From Cloeon dipterum (Eukaryota; Arthropoda; Insecta; Ephemeroptera; Baetidae), in the NCBI RefSeq assembly GCF_949628265.1, contig NC_088787.1:9662501-9726500 (forward strand): a stretch of 64,000 nt of DNA, read 5' to 3'. Below the pieces are notes generated by a model. The model did not search any database, had not been told where the DNA came from, and worked only from the letters and a program-made list of their open reading frames with translations. Below are positions 47,376-59,417 of this stretch, in pieces (position 1 is the first letter of the stretch; each line of letters opens with the position of its first letter). The translations under genes and the position numbers were made by a program.

Positions 47376-47974
47376 TTAAACTTGTGCGATTAACCATTTG
47401 ATTAAAAAAAATCCCCTAATTTTAATGCTAATTTTTATAGATTCATCGGTCTAAATTGCATTCTATATTATGGTCGTGTTGCAGTTGCAGGCAGCAGTTG
47501 GTTGCAGGAGGAATTTGTCCTTTGGTGAGCCATAAATGGTAAGCTGCTTTGATTCTATTCATTAAACTTAATTAGCAATTCCCGTTAAACATTCAGTTGT
47601 TGCCTACGACCTACGACGCCGCGTTTTGCATGACAATTTGTTGGCGCAACAGGCGAGGTATTCGCTTCCGTGTGAGAAATCGATCGCACCCGCGGCGAGA
47701 GTCAAACAAAAATGAAGACAGTTTCGTGAGCATGGAAAGTGTTTGAAATAAAAGCGCCTTCTTTGTCGTCTTGGAATGAGGTCGGCCGAATATGGCTTCG
47801 TTTGTTTAATGCACTGTAGTAGTAGGCGAAATGACGACACGCATCGTGACTTTGCTAGCTGATATTATAATGTCGTATAAAATCGTTTCTGCGGCGGAGT
47901 AGCGTCTCCTCAGGTATGCTTGTAGTAATAAGTTGACTCGGTGGACTTCTGAACGGTTCATGAAAACATTATTT

Positions 47975-48829
47975 TTACTTCTTGTACACGTAGCTCTCAG
48001 TGCCGCCTCTGCCAAAACCTAAAAAATTCATTAACGTTATTTTTGTTATTCTGGGGGAAAAAACAATTAAAAAAAGTTATAGTGTAAGCAGCCAGTCAAT
48101 AAAATTTTTTAAAAGTGCGTCAGCATAAGATAAAAATGAAGCTATCTTTTTTTTAAATTCAACTCCGTACCCTCAATTCAAATCAGCAATTACGACAACG
48201 AGACTGCTGGTGTTTCCCTCACTCAGTAAACACTTATTTGAACGAATTATCAGTTCAATTTTTTTTCGATCGCGTGTATGCTACATAATAATCTTATCAC
48301 GAAAAGCTGACTAAATTTACCGCCGGGTCCGAAGAGGGCACCGTAGCAGGGTTTGTTGCAGTAGGGCTTGCCCTCGTGCTCGGCGTGGCTGCCAGGCGTC
48401 AGCACTTTGCTGCATTTCTCGCATCGCAAGCAAGCCGAGTGCCAGTCCTTGCCCAGAGAAGTTTTTCTCTCCGCTAATCACAAGAGCAATCAAATCAGTT
48501 TCCGCGTCATGACCGCAGCAATGAGACTTAAAATATAAATAGTTTCAGCATATATTTATTATTTACACGTCATATTTAGTAACATTTTACAAGCACAAGT
48601 AATTAAAAAATCGTAAAAATTACACTTCTGTAGAGATGGGTAAAAAATTATGGCCACACGTTGACCCTAATCCATATTGATTAAAAAAACCGGTCTTTAA
48701 ATTTCAATATATTATAACAAGTGGTTCAGCACGTATACAAATATTTGAGAACACGTTTAGACAAGGGGAAAAGAAAACAATTTGCTCACCAAAATAAACT
48801 TCCTTATCACACTTGGGACACTTGGGCAT
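47975..48829 (-). CDS. CRIP1: Cysteine-rich LIM protein CRIP
   Basis: Small single-LIM-domain zinc protein. Three coding exons: 48829-48790, 48473-48321 and 48018-47975, in phase, encoding 78 residues (human CRIP1 has 77). The start reads [13 protein letters not shown], identical or nearly so to the vertebrate protein. Zinc ligands follow the LIM pattern: Cys4, Cys7, His25, Cys28 for the first zinc and Cys31, Cys34, Cys52, Cys56 for the second. After the LIM domain comes the Gly-rich FGPGGFGRGG linker and a short TESYVYKK tail, as in CRIP. Both introns are phase 1. In vertebrates CRIP proteins are cytosolic/nuclear adaptor proteins without catalytic activity; here no target can be inferred. 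Confidence 0.97.
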
Positions 48830-50470
48830 CTTAAGATCGGTGTGTTGTTGGTGTGTGCTCTGCTCGGCTCGGCTGAATACCTGCGAGTGCGCCGCCGACA
48901 ATGGAAAGGAGACTGCTTTAGCTTCGGGGCCTTCCTCTCCACTGTAGTTCCGTGTGCAAAAGAAAAAAATGATGTGGGCAGGATGTTTGAAAGAAGAGAG
49001 AGTTATCAAGTTGTGCTCGAGGTGATGTCATCTCTCTTATGCACCCGACAGGCCGAATTTAACACTTGAAATTAGTGACGAGCGAGGGGCGATTTTTAAA
49101 CTTAAAGATGCCAATCGAGACTATTAACCGCGACTTGTGACAGTGACATTTTTTATCAGTTTTGAAATGGACAGACCCTGCCAGGGTTGCATTATTTGCT
49201 TACCACCCGGTTTTTTACGGTTTTTACCACTCAATTTTTACCAATTTCTTGCGCAAGAATTTGCAAGAAATGAATTTACTCCATTTTTCTTTTGTGAAAA
49301 TCTAAAATTTCGGTCAGAGCGGTCAAAATTTCCTACACTGTGAAGATTTTTTCTTTTAAATTGCTATTTTGCTGCCTCAATTTCTCCAAAAATTTATCTC
49401 TGACAACTTTTCAAGTCGAGGTTAGAAGCTAGAAAATAGAAAATTATTGAAAAATAAGATGAAAACATTGACTGCAAGAAACTGGTATGAACTGAGAAAA
49501 AATACGTTTTTTACCACTGCAACTGCAATTTTTAAGGCGGGATTTTTGCAACCCATGACCCTGCAAAATTAAATTTGCAACTTCAATATTTTTGTCTTCC
49601 AATCGTATATGTTTATAGTGCAATTGAGGCAGTAAAATTAATTGCTTACTAAGGAAATAAAAATTAATTGAGCCTTGAAAGGTTTTGAAAAAAAATCTAC
49701 CCATAATATCCTTAAACATTCTTTCCCTGTTTAATTTAAACTATGATCTTGGAATTTTTTGTATTGATGCAATATTTAGCGATGGAAAATTGCTGTTCAC
49801 AGCAATTTATTTTCTTATCATAAAAAAACAAAGTTTATCTCGACTCTTCTCTCTCCACGAAGCGTATGAAACCTCAGTATCGTAATTGATTTCTCTTGTT
49901 GGTTAATGAGTTTGTGAAAAACCACATTCCGGATTTCATCATTACCGGGAAATAACGACAACATAATATGAGTGATTTTAACAACCTTCTAGGACGTGAT
50001 AATAATCTTTTTTTTCAAGAGACGAAATTAAAGATGCGTAGTTGTCATGCTGTTTGCTCTCGTGCTTATCGCCTGTGCCTATTACCGAGCCGTCAATCAA
50101 TTCACGTGAATGACGCGATAAATGTGATTGATTGTTGGGTTTCCAATTTTCATTGTTAGGTGCCCAGTGCAATTAACATTCTTGCGGCAGCGAAGCGAAG
50201 ATCTTGAGACACTGAAATAGTGGGTTTTTGAAGAGCATGTTAGGGGAAGTCGGCAATGACCGCCGTTGCGTGTTCTTTGATTGATCTGATCTGGAAAGTA
50301 TAGGTATTTGAAGAAGCCTTACGCATCCTCTCGGCTAGGCAACGCTTGTGTTTGTTTATTTGTTTGGGTTTTTATTGTAGGGTCTTCCTTTTTCTCTCTG
50401 GATTTTTTAGGGCTTGGCAATTAAAACTCGCTGCTTTTTTTATTTAACTGCTTTAATATTATTTTCCTCT
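48830..50470. other. Spacer between CRIP and echinus
   Basis: The first 250 bases probably include the CRIP 5' untranslated region and promoter. A family B MITE occupies 49182-49556. The remainder is AT-rich, and I see no exon in it. Confidence 0.4.
49182..49556 (+). mobile_element. hAT-like MITE, family B, with perfect 8-bp target duplication
   Basis: A 375-bp non-coding element starting CAGGGTTGC and ending with an inverted, two-base-diverged copy (GCAACCCAT). It is flanked by GACCCTGC at 49174-49181 and 49557-49564, a perfect 8-bp direct repeat. Most of its length matches, in inverse orientation, the copy in the capping protein alpha intron (about 16073-16379). Confidence 0.8.
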
Positions 50471-50476
50471 TTTATT
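50471..50476 (-). terminator. Poly(A) signal of echinus
   Basis: AATAAA on the minus strand about 160 bases after the stop codon of echinus. Confidence 0.6.
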
Positions 50477-50633
50477 ATAAAAATTTGTAATAATTTACAA
50501 CAAAAATTGTACTCTTACATGTTATAATAATTTTTACACTTAAAAAAAGGTTCTTGAATGTGCTTTTTCAATGCTAACAATAAGTAGAGTCCATCACAGC
50601 GAGATCAGTTAACAATTATTGGAGGAATTTAAT

Positions 50634-51085
50634 TCACGTTTTCGGCCGAAACCGGGACATGTAAACATCGCAGTCGATGCAGTAGTCGGCGGGTGGGCTC
50701 ACTTGTTTTTTCCTGCACAGACCGCATGGTCTCTTGGGTGCGGTGTTCGCACTCACTTGTCTCTTGGCACCGGCATTGGGAGGCGGGGGGTGCTGATAGG
50801 GTGGGAACTCTTTTTGGGGGGCAGGGATGTTATTATTGTTATTTATGCTTCCATTGTTGCACGGCGCGTAGTAAGGTGACAGGCGCTGCTGCTGGGGGTA
50901 GGTCGGCGGCTTTTGATACTCGGGCACCCTCTGGTAGGGGGGTGGCACCCTTTGGTACATTGTTTTGTACGTTTGCTTTTCCTTGTCAGGCGTCGGCGCT
51001 CTCTGCAGAGGTTGCACAAAGGTCGGCGTGGGTGGCTTTTCTTGCGGCATGTGGTGGTAGGGTGAAGAGGACATTGCGGGGGTGG

Positions 51086-51117
<32 letters not shown>

Positions 51118-51399
51118 AAGTGGTGATAGGATGCCGGATGGAGCGTAGGGGTGGGTGGCTTCTCCATCACCGAGGGGTGATGGGGAACTCGCGACTCGAG
51201 AACCGGTGTGGACATTGGTTTCGGGTAGGGGTTGTAAGGTGGCTGATACGAGATCTGGGATGTTGGCACGTGTTGGAACAGGCAAGGGGGAACCTGATAC
51301 GGTTGGTACCACTTCTGCTGTTGTGGCGGTTGCTGTGGTGGTTGTTGGTGTTGCTGCTGATGCTGCTGCTGCTGTTGTTGTTGCTGCTGTTGGTGTTGT

Positions 51400-51430
<31 letters not shown>

Positions 51431-54400
51431 GGTGATGAGGGTACGGCACCGGCATGTAGGGCGAGTTTTGCTGCACTGGCATCGGTTGATAGGGACTTGG
51501 CGCCTTCTGCTGTTCTTGCGGGGCCTGCTGAGGGTAGGTTCGGTGCTCCATCAGCGGAGTCGGAGGCTTGTCGTTCAGTCTTTGGTAGGTGGTGGTTTCG
51601 CCGTGCTGCTTCGCGGAACGCAGCACTCGCTCCAGGATTGGATTAGGGATGAAACTGTCAGTGTCATCATCGTCAGCGGTGGCGACCAGGGTCACCTCGT
51701 CGCAGAAGGTGACGCATTTCTTCTTCTTGCGCGTCTCCTCGCCAACCTTGAGCTCATCCATTTTGTTAGTTACTTGGCGGACATCCTGTTGCTGTCCCTG
51801 CCGCGCCTTGAGCTCCTTAAGCCAGTGATCGCCACTATCATTTGCTGCCTGCTCCTGTTGGTATTGGTTCAGCATCTGTGCACGCTTAAGGTTGAACTCT
51901 TGCAACGCTGCGTCTTCCTGCAGGTCGTTCGGCGGAGGAGGTGGCGGGAACTCCTCGCTGCCTTGTCTCGAGTGCACGGCTGACGTTGGTGGACTAGGAT
52001 ACGGCGGCAACGGCAGCGCCGAGTCGACGCAGTCCTCGTCCAGCGGCATCTGTTGTTGCTGCTGCTGCTGTTGATGCTGTTGCTGTTGCTGCTGGTAGAG
52101 CAGAGTTTGTTGCTGCAGTTGATAGTGCATGTGCTGTTGATGCTGCTGTTGAATCAATTGTTGATGGTGGTTGAGAGCCTGCATGTTGCTGTACACGACC
52201 GGCTCAGGCAGCGGAAGCGGCGGCTTGCCCTTGCTTAGCTGGGAAGAAGTGCGTAGGGGAGGCAGGGGAGGAACCTTGGCTGGGCAAATGGTGCTTCTGC
52301 CACCCTTGCGCATCAGTTTGCTCTTCTCGAGGCTTGGGTTGGTGCTGCCTTCAGACAGGTAGCCACTAAGCTGCAGCTGGGGTGTTGTGGGCCGCGGAGC
52401 TGGTGGCGGCGGCTGCGTGTCGTCTCTCAAGTCAGGCAGACTGCGGTTCTTGCATTTGATCAGCCCGCCCATCAGCAGCTTCCGCCGGATCTTGTGCTGC
52501 TTGTTTTTGCTCTTTTTCGGGTCCTCGTCTTTGATGCTGGCCGAGCTCTGCGTCCGATAGAGACTCTCCGACTCGGTCGCCTCGGCCCTCTTGCGCTCCT
52601 CGCTCCGCGCCCTCTTTTCCCGCTTGGCTTTTTCCGCCACCTTGACCTCGTCCCGGGAGATGCGACCTTTCTTTGGCAGGGTCGCGTAAAGCTCAATGGT
52701 CGTCTCCACACCTGCAAGGGTGGGAACGGCAGGGGGCTCCCTGTTAATTTGCCTGTGGTGCTCGGGCGTAACTTGATGATGGTGCTCAGGTGCGCCTTGG
52801 CGATGATGCTCGGGCGTACCCTGGCGAAGGTGTTCGGGTGGCGGGCGGAGCAGCTCCCTGCTTCCCTGCCGCGAGTGGTTCGAGCCCTTGCTGTCCCGCG
52901 AGTTCTGCCGCGAGTGACGCGCCTCAGGTTCAATCAGCGACTCCTGCGACGCTTGCAGGCGCTTACTTAAACTCTTGAGGCGCATGACGCACGTGCTGTG
53001 CTTCAGGATGGCCATATTCATGGACTGCGGATTGTTGTAGGGTGCGTCCATGGCAGCGCGTGCAATCTTCGTCGCCTCATGACACAGCTGCACTGCCCTG
53101 CCCAAGTCCACATTGTCTTCCTCGCATACCAGCGATTGGTTCAACAGTCGTTCTGCTTCCTCACATAGCCTTTCGCACTCGCCACCCCTTTGCGGAGTTT
53201 CTGGAATCTGCGCAAGCTGAAATTAAAAAAAAAATTATTAGGGAAATGATCTTAAATAATTTAATTTGACAGTTTTACCTGAAGGTTGTGCTTCAGGCTC
53301 ATCTGCAGAGGGAGACTGTCATTGGAAGACAGAGAGTAGGAATCATAACCGTGGTCCACACCCCATTCTGCCGTTTTGCTCCGTGGAGACTGCGGTGGAC
53401 CCTTGGTTATCCTGGATTATAAAAATGTTGGATATTTAGTTATGGAATTTTTTTCTATATAAATTTAAAATATTCTTTTGAATCAATCCTTTACCTCTTC
53501 CCTTGAAGGAAGTGATAGGGGTTCTCCATCGAAGTGGAGGAACTGGAAGAGGCGCTGTTTCTGTCGCCGCTCCAGTTGCCAGAGTCACGCCGGCGGCGCA
53601 ACTCGCCACTGCCAGTGCTGGACTGCGGCGACGGAGGTGGCATCGGGTTGCTATTGGTCTTTTGCATCAGGGTATGCCTACTTCCGTAAGTGTCGCACAA
53701 CAGTTTGTTCATCTCGGCTAAATTCTGGTAGTCGCGTCCACTAAAAAATAATTATTTATTAGATTTGACTTCAACTACCGTCATTTTAAAATCATTTCTA
53801 CACGTTTTATGAATATTTTTACTGATTGGTTGCGTCAATTTTTAATGAAACAAATTCAATTAGTTCAATTAGATTATTAATTAAAATAATGAGGTTATGC
53901 TCACCCTCCATAGAAGGGGTTGTCTGGATTTGGAGTGGCCGCCCGGCGCTGTGCAGCCACGACGGCCGCCTTCTCAGGGCTAGGGGTGACAGCCCTGCGT
54001 GGGGGCGGCACAACCTTGCTAGGGGTGGGCACCATGATGACGGTGCGCGGCGCCAACTCGGTGTCGACGGGTCGGCCGTCAGGGTTGGCGTAGAGCAGCA
54101 GCAGCGGCTGGAAGCGGCCACGGCGGCACTTGTCGACGACGGCCTCCCATCGGGGGCCGACCTCGCGCACGGCCGCGTCGTCAAAGTAGATCCACGTGTG
54201 CAACTTGGTGTGGAAAAAGAAGGTGGAGTAGTGCTTGCCGTAGTAGGTGACCAGCCCGACGAGCTGGTGCTGCATGCCGGCGACGCCACGCTCCACCACG
54301 TTGTGGAAAACTTCTTGCAGCCGCAGACTCGTGCCTAGCGTGCTGAACACGGCCATGATGTGCTCCAGGGAGGGCCGCTCTGAATCCCAGACCAGGCCCA

Positions 54401-54925
54401 CCGACACAACGTCGGGGCAGTTGGTCAAGGTCCGGCAGATCTGGATTGTTGCCCCACATTTGCTCTACAGGAAAAAAATTTAAAATAAAAAAACGTCAAA
54501 AATTAGAGTCAAACGGTTTTTAAATGAAAATATAAATTTAATCGAAATTAAAATTGGGAAATACTAATTTAAACGAGATATTGATCGAAAAAACAACATT
54601 AGCTCAACTTTTTTACAATCATTAATTTTTGCAAAATATTCTAATGACAGTTAATAAAATATTTCCTTTAAAACTAACCCAACCAGAAGTCCAAGTTATT
54701 GGGAGGGGGAAATATAGACCAAAATAATCTTTAGACCCCCCTAAAAAAACTAAATGCGTGGCCCTAGTAGCACATTTTAAGCAAGCTGTTGCTCAAGCGT
54801 TGTCAACTTTGCTAATTTCGCGTGAGTCATGTTTCAAAAGCCAAGCAGCACAGGAAACATATCAATGATGTGTATCGTGTTGAGTGCGCACCCCCCTGAT
54901 TGTGCAGCGGAGCGTTGAAAGAGAT

Positions 54926-54961
<36 letters not shown>

Positions 54962-57900
54962 TTTAAATACTCACGGGACAACCACGAATTTCGCCCATTC
55001 CACCTGCCTTCCTGAGGAGCTGGCCGAACATGTGGTTGGAGGGCGCGCTTTCGTCGGCCATCTGTCTGGCCTGCGTCGTCAGCGCTGACGCCGACACATA
55101 ATGCACCATCTGCAAGTAGGCAGGCACCCGTTAGCAACCCTTTGCTCGACGCATTGATTTCACGCTTGGAAACGACAAACACGCGTGGGCTGCCTTTCAA
55201 TCAGAGACTGACACAAACTGGCGCGTCACATCAGGCCCGGCTCATTTGTTATTTTGAGCTTTTGTGACGCGGACAAAGGAGGAATATTATTGACCTCCGA
55301 AACTCGGAACCTACCTTTGTGTTTGGAAATAGAGTTTTCTTGAATTTGTTAGTTCAAACCAAGCAGTAATTTAAAGTAACAGCAAAATGCGGCTTGATTC
55401 CTATTCATTTCTTCGAAAACTTCTCACGAAAGCCATCGATTAATCGCTGCTGTTATTGTTTTGCCGCAACTGTGGCGGCGGCATTAATAATTTTGTGGTA
55501 ATTCAGCCCTGGCAAAGACGTCGGACACTGGTACCCACGCGTGTGCGTTTCCCACGCCAAGCAACAATCAATGGCCGTACCTGTGTGAACGGCAGCGGCT
55601 CGGAGGTGGCTCCGCAGGCGCCGCACACACTTTGCTCCACCAGGGTCATCGCAAACTTCTGGTGCGGCACGCAGTGCTCCACGCTGCACATGTCGTCCGG
55701 CTCGCCACTCGCCAAGTGGAAGTGGATGCGCAGCAAGATATTCTCCTACAAAAAGAAATCACCATCGAAATAAGGGAGGGAAGGCATTATACATATTTGG
55801 TATTGTCAAAAACTGTTGAATGAAGTGAGGTTATTCACAAAAATATACTATTATATACAAAAACGGACAATTGTCTATTGTTTGTCTTTTGTGGTGGGCT
55901 CTGAAAATGTCTCTTGTTTGTAGTTCAATGGGCTATTATTTGAAAAATAAAAAACTGGCGATATTCCATATTTTTTAGCTTAAATTGAATGGCCTTAACA
56001 TGCGCGGAAAAATATTTCTGGACGGCTAGCTAAAAAATGTATATAATTTTTTTGAATGCACGTTAAGGAGAAGCTCTCTGTCATTCATGTTTCAGTTCAG
56101 AACCAATAGAAGACCACCTTGAAGAGGCCTATTTAAAGATTGTCAAACTAATGTGACAAGATTTATCGGGTTCAACGCACGTTTGGCAAAGCGCAGCATA
56201 GCGATAAAATAAAATTCCTTCAGCAGCCTAAGCCCAGTGAAAATAAATTCCTCGTATTTAAGCGCGCCCTAGGAGGGCTGGCATAGAAAGGTTAAACTGT
56301 ATACTTACGAAACATTCTGCGGCGTCGTCCATGAGTCCGAGCTGGAAGCGCTGCTGGTCGGAGAAGGACTCAGCCAGGGCCCTCCTGAGGGCGTCGGGCG
56401 GCAGGGCGGCCTCCTGGCTGAACTGCAGCTGCGCGAACAGCTCCTGCGAACACGCATCAAGCACTCCTTTAGTCCCTCTTCTCTTTTTGGTGTTAATTGC
56501 ACCTGTCGTCAGGTGTGCGTCCCATATGTCACCCGCGCGCGCTAATGGAAATCGTGTATGGACCACACAGCTCTTTTCTCTCCTGAGAGCTCTTTCTCTA
56601 AAGCCGTGCCGTAAAATCCTTGGCTCACAAAATCAATTAGCCGGCTTTATTCTTTGACAGCGGCGCGCGTGAGAATTTTCCTGCTCGCTTTTGACAGGAA
56701 ATTATCTAGAAATTTATCATCTCAGCTCGTCTAAATTGGGTTTAATGTATCGAGGACGGAAAACTGATCCAGACCTTAATGGAATATAAATAGAGAATAT
56801 CAGACGTTTTTTTCTTGTGTTATGGAAACACGTCATGGTTTTTTTGCATTTAAAAATACAATTGAATTTTATAGAGAAAATAACTCATCTGTTAAATTTC
56901 CTCTTTAAATGGGAGTAAGAGGATTTGAGTTTTTGTCTTGGGAAAATGTTAGAACGATCAAAAATATTTTGGAGCTTAAAATTCCACCTGAATTTAAATT
57001 TTAAAATATGTCCAGACACATTCAGAAAATATTCAGTTTTTAGTCAATTAAGGTGGTTTACTGACATTTTAAATTGCTCATTTTCTAGTCCCATGACATC
57101 TGGAAGCTCGTAAAAAATCTACCATCTATAAAATTCACAGCTCTAAACATTTCGTAATCAGCTTAATAAGGAAAATTAACCTAAAAAGGGAGAGAAATAA
57201 GCGGCGCTAAATAAAATAACCCATCAAAAAACTCGTCTCTCATCTTGATGAGGTTTTAAGGCATGAATCGTTTTGAAAGCCTGATTAATGGCGTTTGCAA
57301 GCGCGTGACCAATCGACGAGAAAAAAAATTCAAAACCCTTTTGCGCCTCCTTTAAAGGTTTCTGCGAGACGCGTTTCGGAGGAAGGAAACGCCGTGGCGA
57401 TGACTCAAAAGCTCCTTTCACCCACACAGCAGCTAACTTTGCTCCAGTCTTTCACGAGTGCAAGATCAGCCGTGACGCACCAAAATAATGGACCCGATCG
57501 TGCGTTCAAATCTCTTTACGGCTCCCTGGGCGGCTTTTTCACTCGCCCACTCAAGTCGTTTGTTTGTGTCTCAACTAACCAGGAAAATGATTGAAAAGCG
57601 TTGAAATTGAAACAAAAACTAAGCCGTTAAATACAATTTAGAAAGATGAGTAGAAAGGGTTTTTCAGTCAGAGTTTTGCGCGCATCTCACAATCAGTCGC
57701 ATTATTTGCTGGAAATAATGGGCCATCACGTTGCCCTAGATGGAGCAGTATCGAGTGGGGGCTTTTATTTACCTCGGCTCCATCCTTGGATTTATTGCCT
57801 TTTTATGCTCAGAGGAAAGATAATTAATGGCAGGAATATTCTGCCTTAATCAGTTCGTTACATAATTTAAGTTAAAAAAGCAAAATTGGAAAATATTACC

Positions 57901-59417
57901 TAACTCAATTGAATAAATTTTAGAACTCACTCAGCGAAAAAGCGCGGTGAAATATAATTAAGTGGTTCGCTCGTAATTGAAAGAGCGGCAAATATGATAA
58001 TGAAAAAGCAAGCGGCGTTGCCACGCGCCAAACAAGATCAAGAAACCTCTGCCAGCGCTCAGGTTTCTGGCTCGAGTTTTTATTGCTGATGCCTATTCCA
58101 CCCACATGCCGTCTTTGTGCGCGGCGCTCGCTCCAGTAAACCGAGATAGTTGCAGAGTGCACAAAAGCTGCGAGTCGTGTACGAGAGTGTTGAAACCGAG
58201 ATTGCCTTTGAAAGAGTCTTTCGTGCTGTAACTTATGCTACAGGCGATTTCTCGCTCGGCGGGCGTCTTGCGGCGAAAATGCCAAATCATTCTCTCGCAA
58301 ATTTACCTCCTGAGCGTTCAATCACCACCAAATGAGATGCAGGAAGATAATAAAGCGTTGAATTTAAAAAGTGTAACAACGCTAGTAAGAAAAAATTATA
58401 AAAATTAAATTTTAATTTACTACGAAAGAAAATTGGTAACAACTTTGCTGACGTTACCACCCCGATTGGTAAACCGATCCTACACGTTGAATGAAATAGA
58501 ATTCACAGAGTAGATTGAAACTAAAATCCCGAAATTGCACCATATGTTTGGACAATTTAAACTGTTGAATTGATATAGGAATTAAAATTATCTACTTAAA
58601 TCCAAGGATTCTCTTTTAAAATAAATTTTGAGACTTGGTGTAACTCGAGACGCAGAGCTTGCAGATTGAAAGGCGAGTCGTCGGAGGCAATTGTAGTCGA
58701 GGTGGAAAAGCGTCGAGTCATGAGTTTAATTCGAAAGGAAAGTAAATAAGTTTTGCAGCTACGCTGGCGATCGTGGCGGTGCGTTGGTGAGCAGCAGCGT
58801 TGAGCGAGGTCAGCCGGCTGCCGAGTACCGAGCACCAGCCCTCCGACCACGCAGCCGATCTGTGTCTAGACTGCGACTTTTGGCGGGAGCCGACACACAC
58901 CACTGCCTAATCAAAGCTTTAAAAGGCGCCAATGCACCAGAAGTGAGGCAAAAAGCCGACGGTGCGGCTCAACTCTTTGAATGTCGAACAGAAAAACAAG
59001 AAAATTCGTGTCTTGTCGAACAAATAGTTATAAAACATACCAGGTGCACTTTAAAATGAAATAACTTTTCAAATTGATATTATTTTTAAGTGCGGTATGT
59101 CTGCGCTTGCCTTTATCGCACATAAAGGGTTAAGAAACGCCGCAGTTTTCCTTATGGGCCGCGTTCTCAGTATACTTTCTAACATGAAGTGAGTCACGGC
59201 GAAGGGACGCAAACGCGATAAATGAACAATTTTGCCGCTCGATTGTCTCTCTCCTTGCACAATCAAGTAGTGTTCTCGGAAAAGAGCGAAACGGGTTCTT
59301 TGATGAATACTTTTTTTAACTCACCTTCAGTGCGCAGAAGATGCATGATTCGGACATGCACGCGTGTCCCGACAATTCTCTGAAGCTTCTACGAAAGATG
59401 TCCAAGTGCCACAAAAC
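50634..59417 (-). CDS. ec: Echinus / USP53-USP54-type ubiquitin carboxyl-terminal hydrolase (5' end outside window)
   Basis: USP-family deubiquitinase-like protein; the fly orthologue echinus controls interommatidial cell death. Coding exons in the window: about 59417-59326 (end accurate to one base), 56443-56309, 55745-55581, 55109-54975, 54464-53905, 53740-53495, 53411-53279 and 53216-50634, together about 1,349 residues. The first begins [17 protein letters not shown], which in this family directly follows the Cys box, so the catalytic-Cys exon lies beyond 64000. Visible core landmarks: [41 protein letters not shown], the His box [14 protein letters not shown] and WIYFDD. The 2.6-kb last exon encodes a disordered tail with HRQ repeats, an RRKLLMGG-type basic motif, several polyglutamine runs and proline-rich stretches. 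It ends in a short CGLC ... YCIDC Cys-pair module and MSRFRPKT. Vertebrate USP53/54 were long regarded as inactive; the sequence here cannot decide that. Confidence 0.94.
51089..52098 (-). repeat. Polyglutamine-coding CAG/CAA tracts in echinus
   Basis: At least three runs of mixed CAG/CAA codons (near 51089-51121, 51350-51432 and 52051-52098) encode long Gln stretches interrupted by His and Pro. They read as CTG/TTG repeats on the plus strand and generate long spurious leucine-rich plus-strand frames. Confidence 0.9.
54931..54957. repeat. GA microsatellite
   Basis: About 13 GA dinucleotides inside an echinus intron, 17 bases downstream of the 5' splice site of the exon ending at 54975. On the transcribed strand it is a CU-rich tract close to the donor. 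Confidence 0.9.

Noticed and set aside
50693-51983. Leucine-rich plus-strand frames up to 298 residues
   Set aside because: Shadows of the polyglutamine and proline codons of echinus on the opposite strand.
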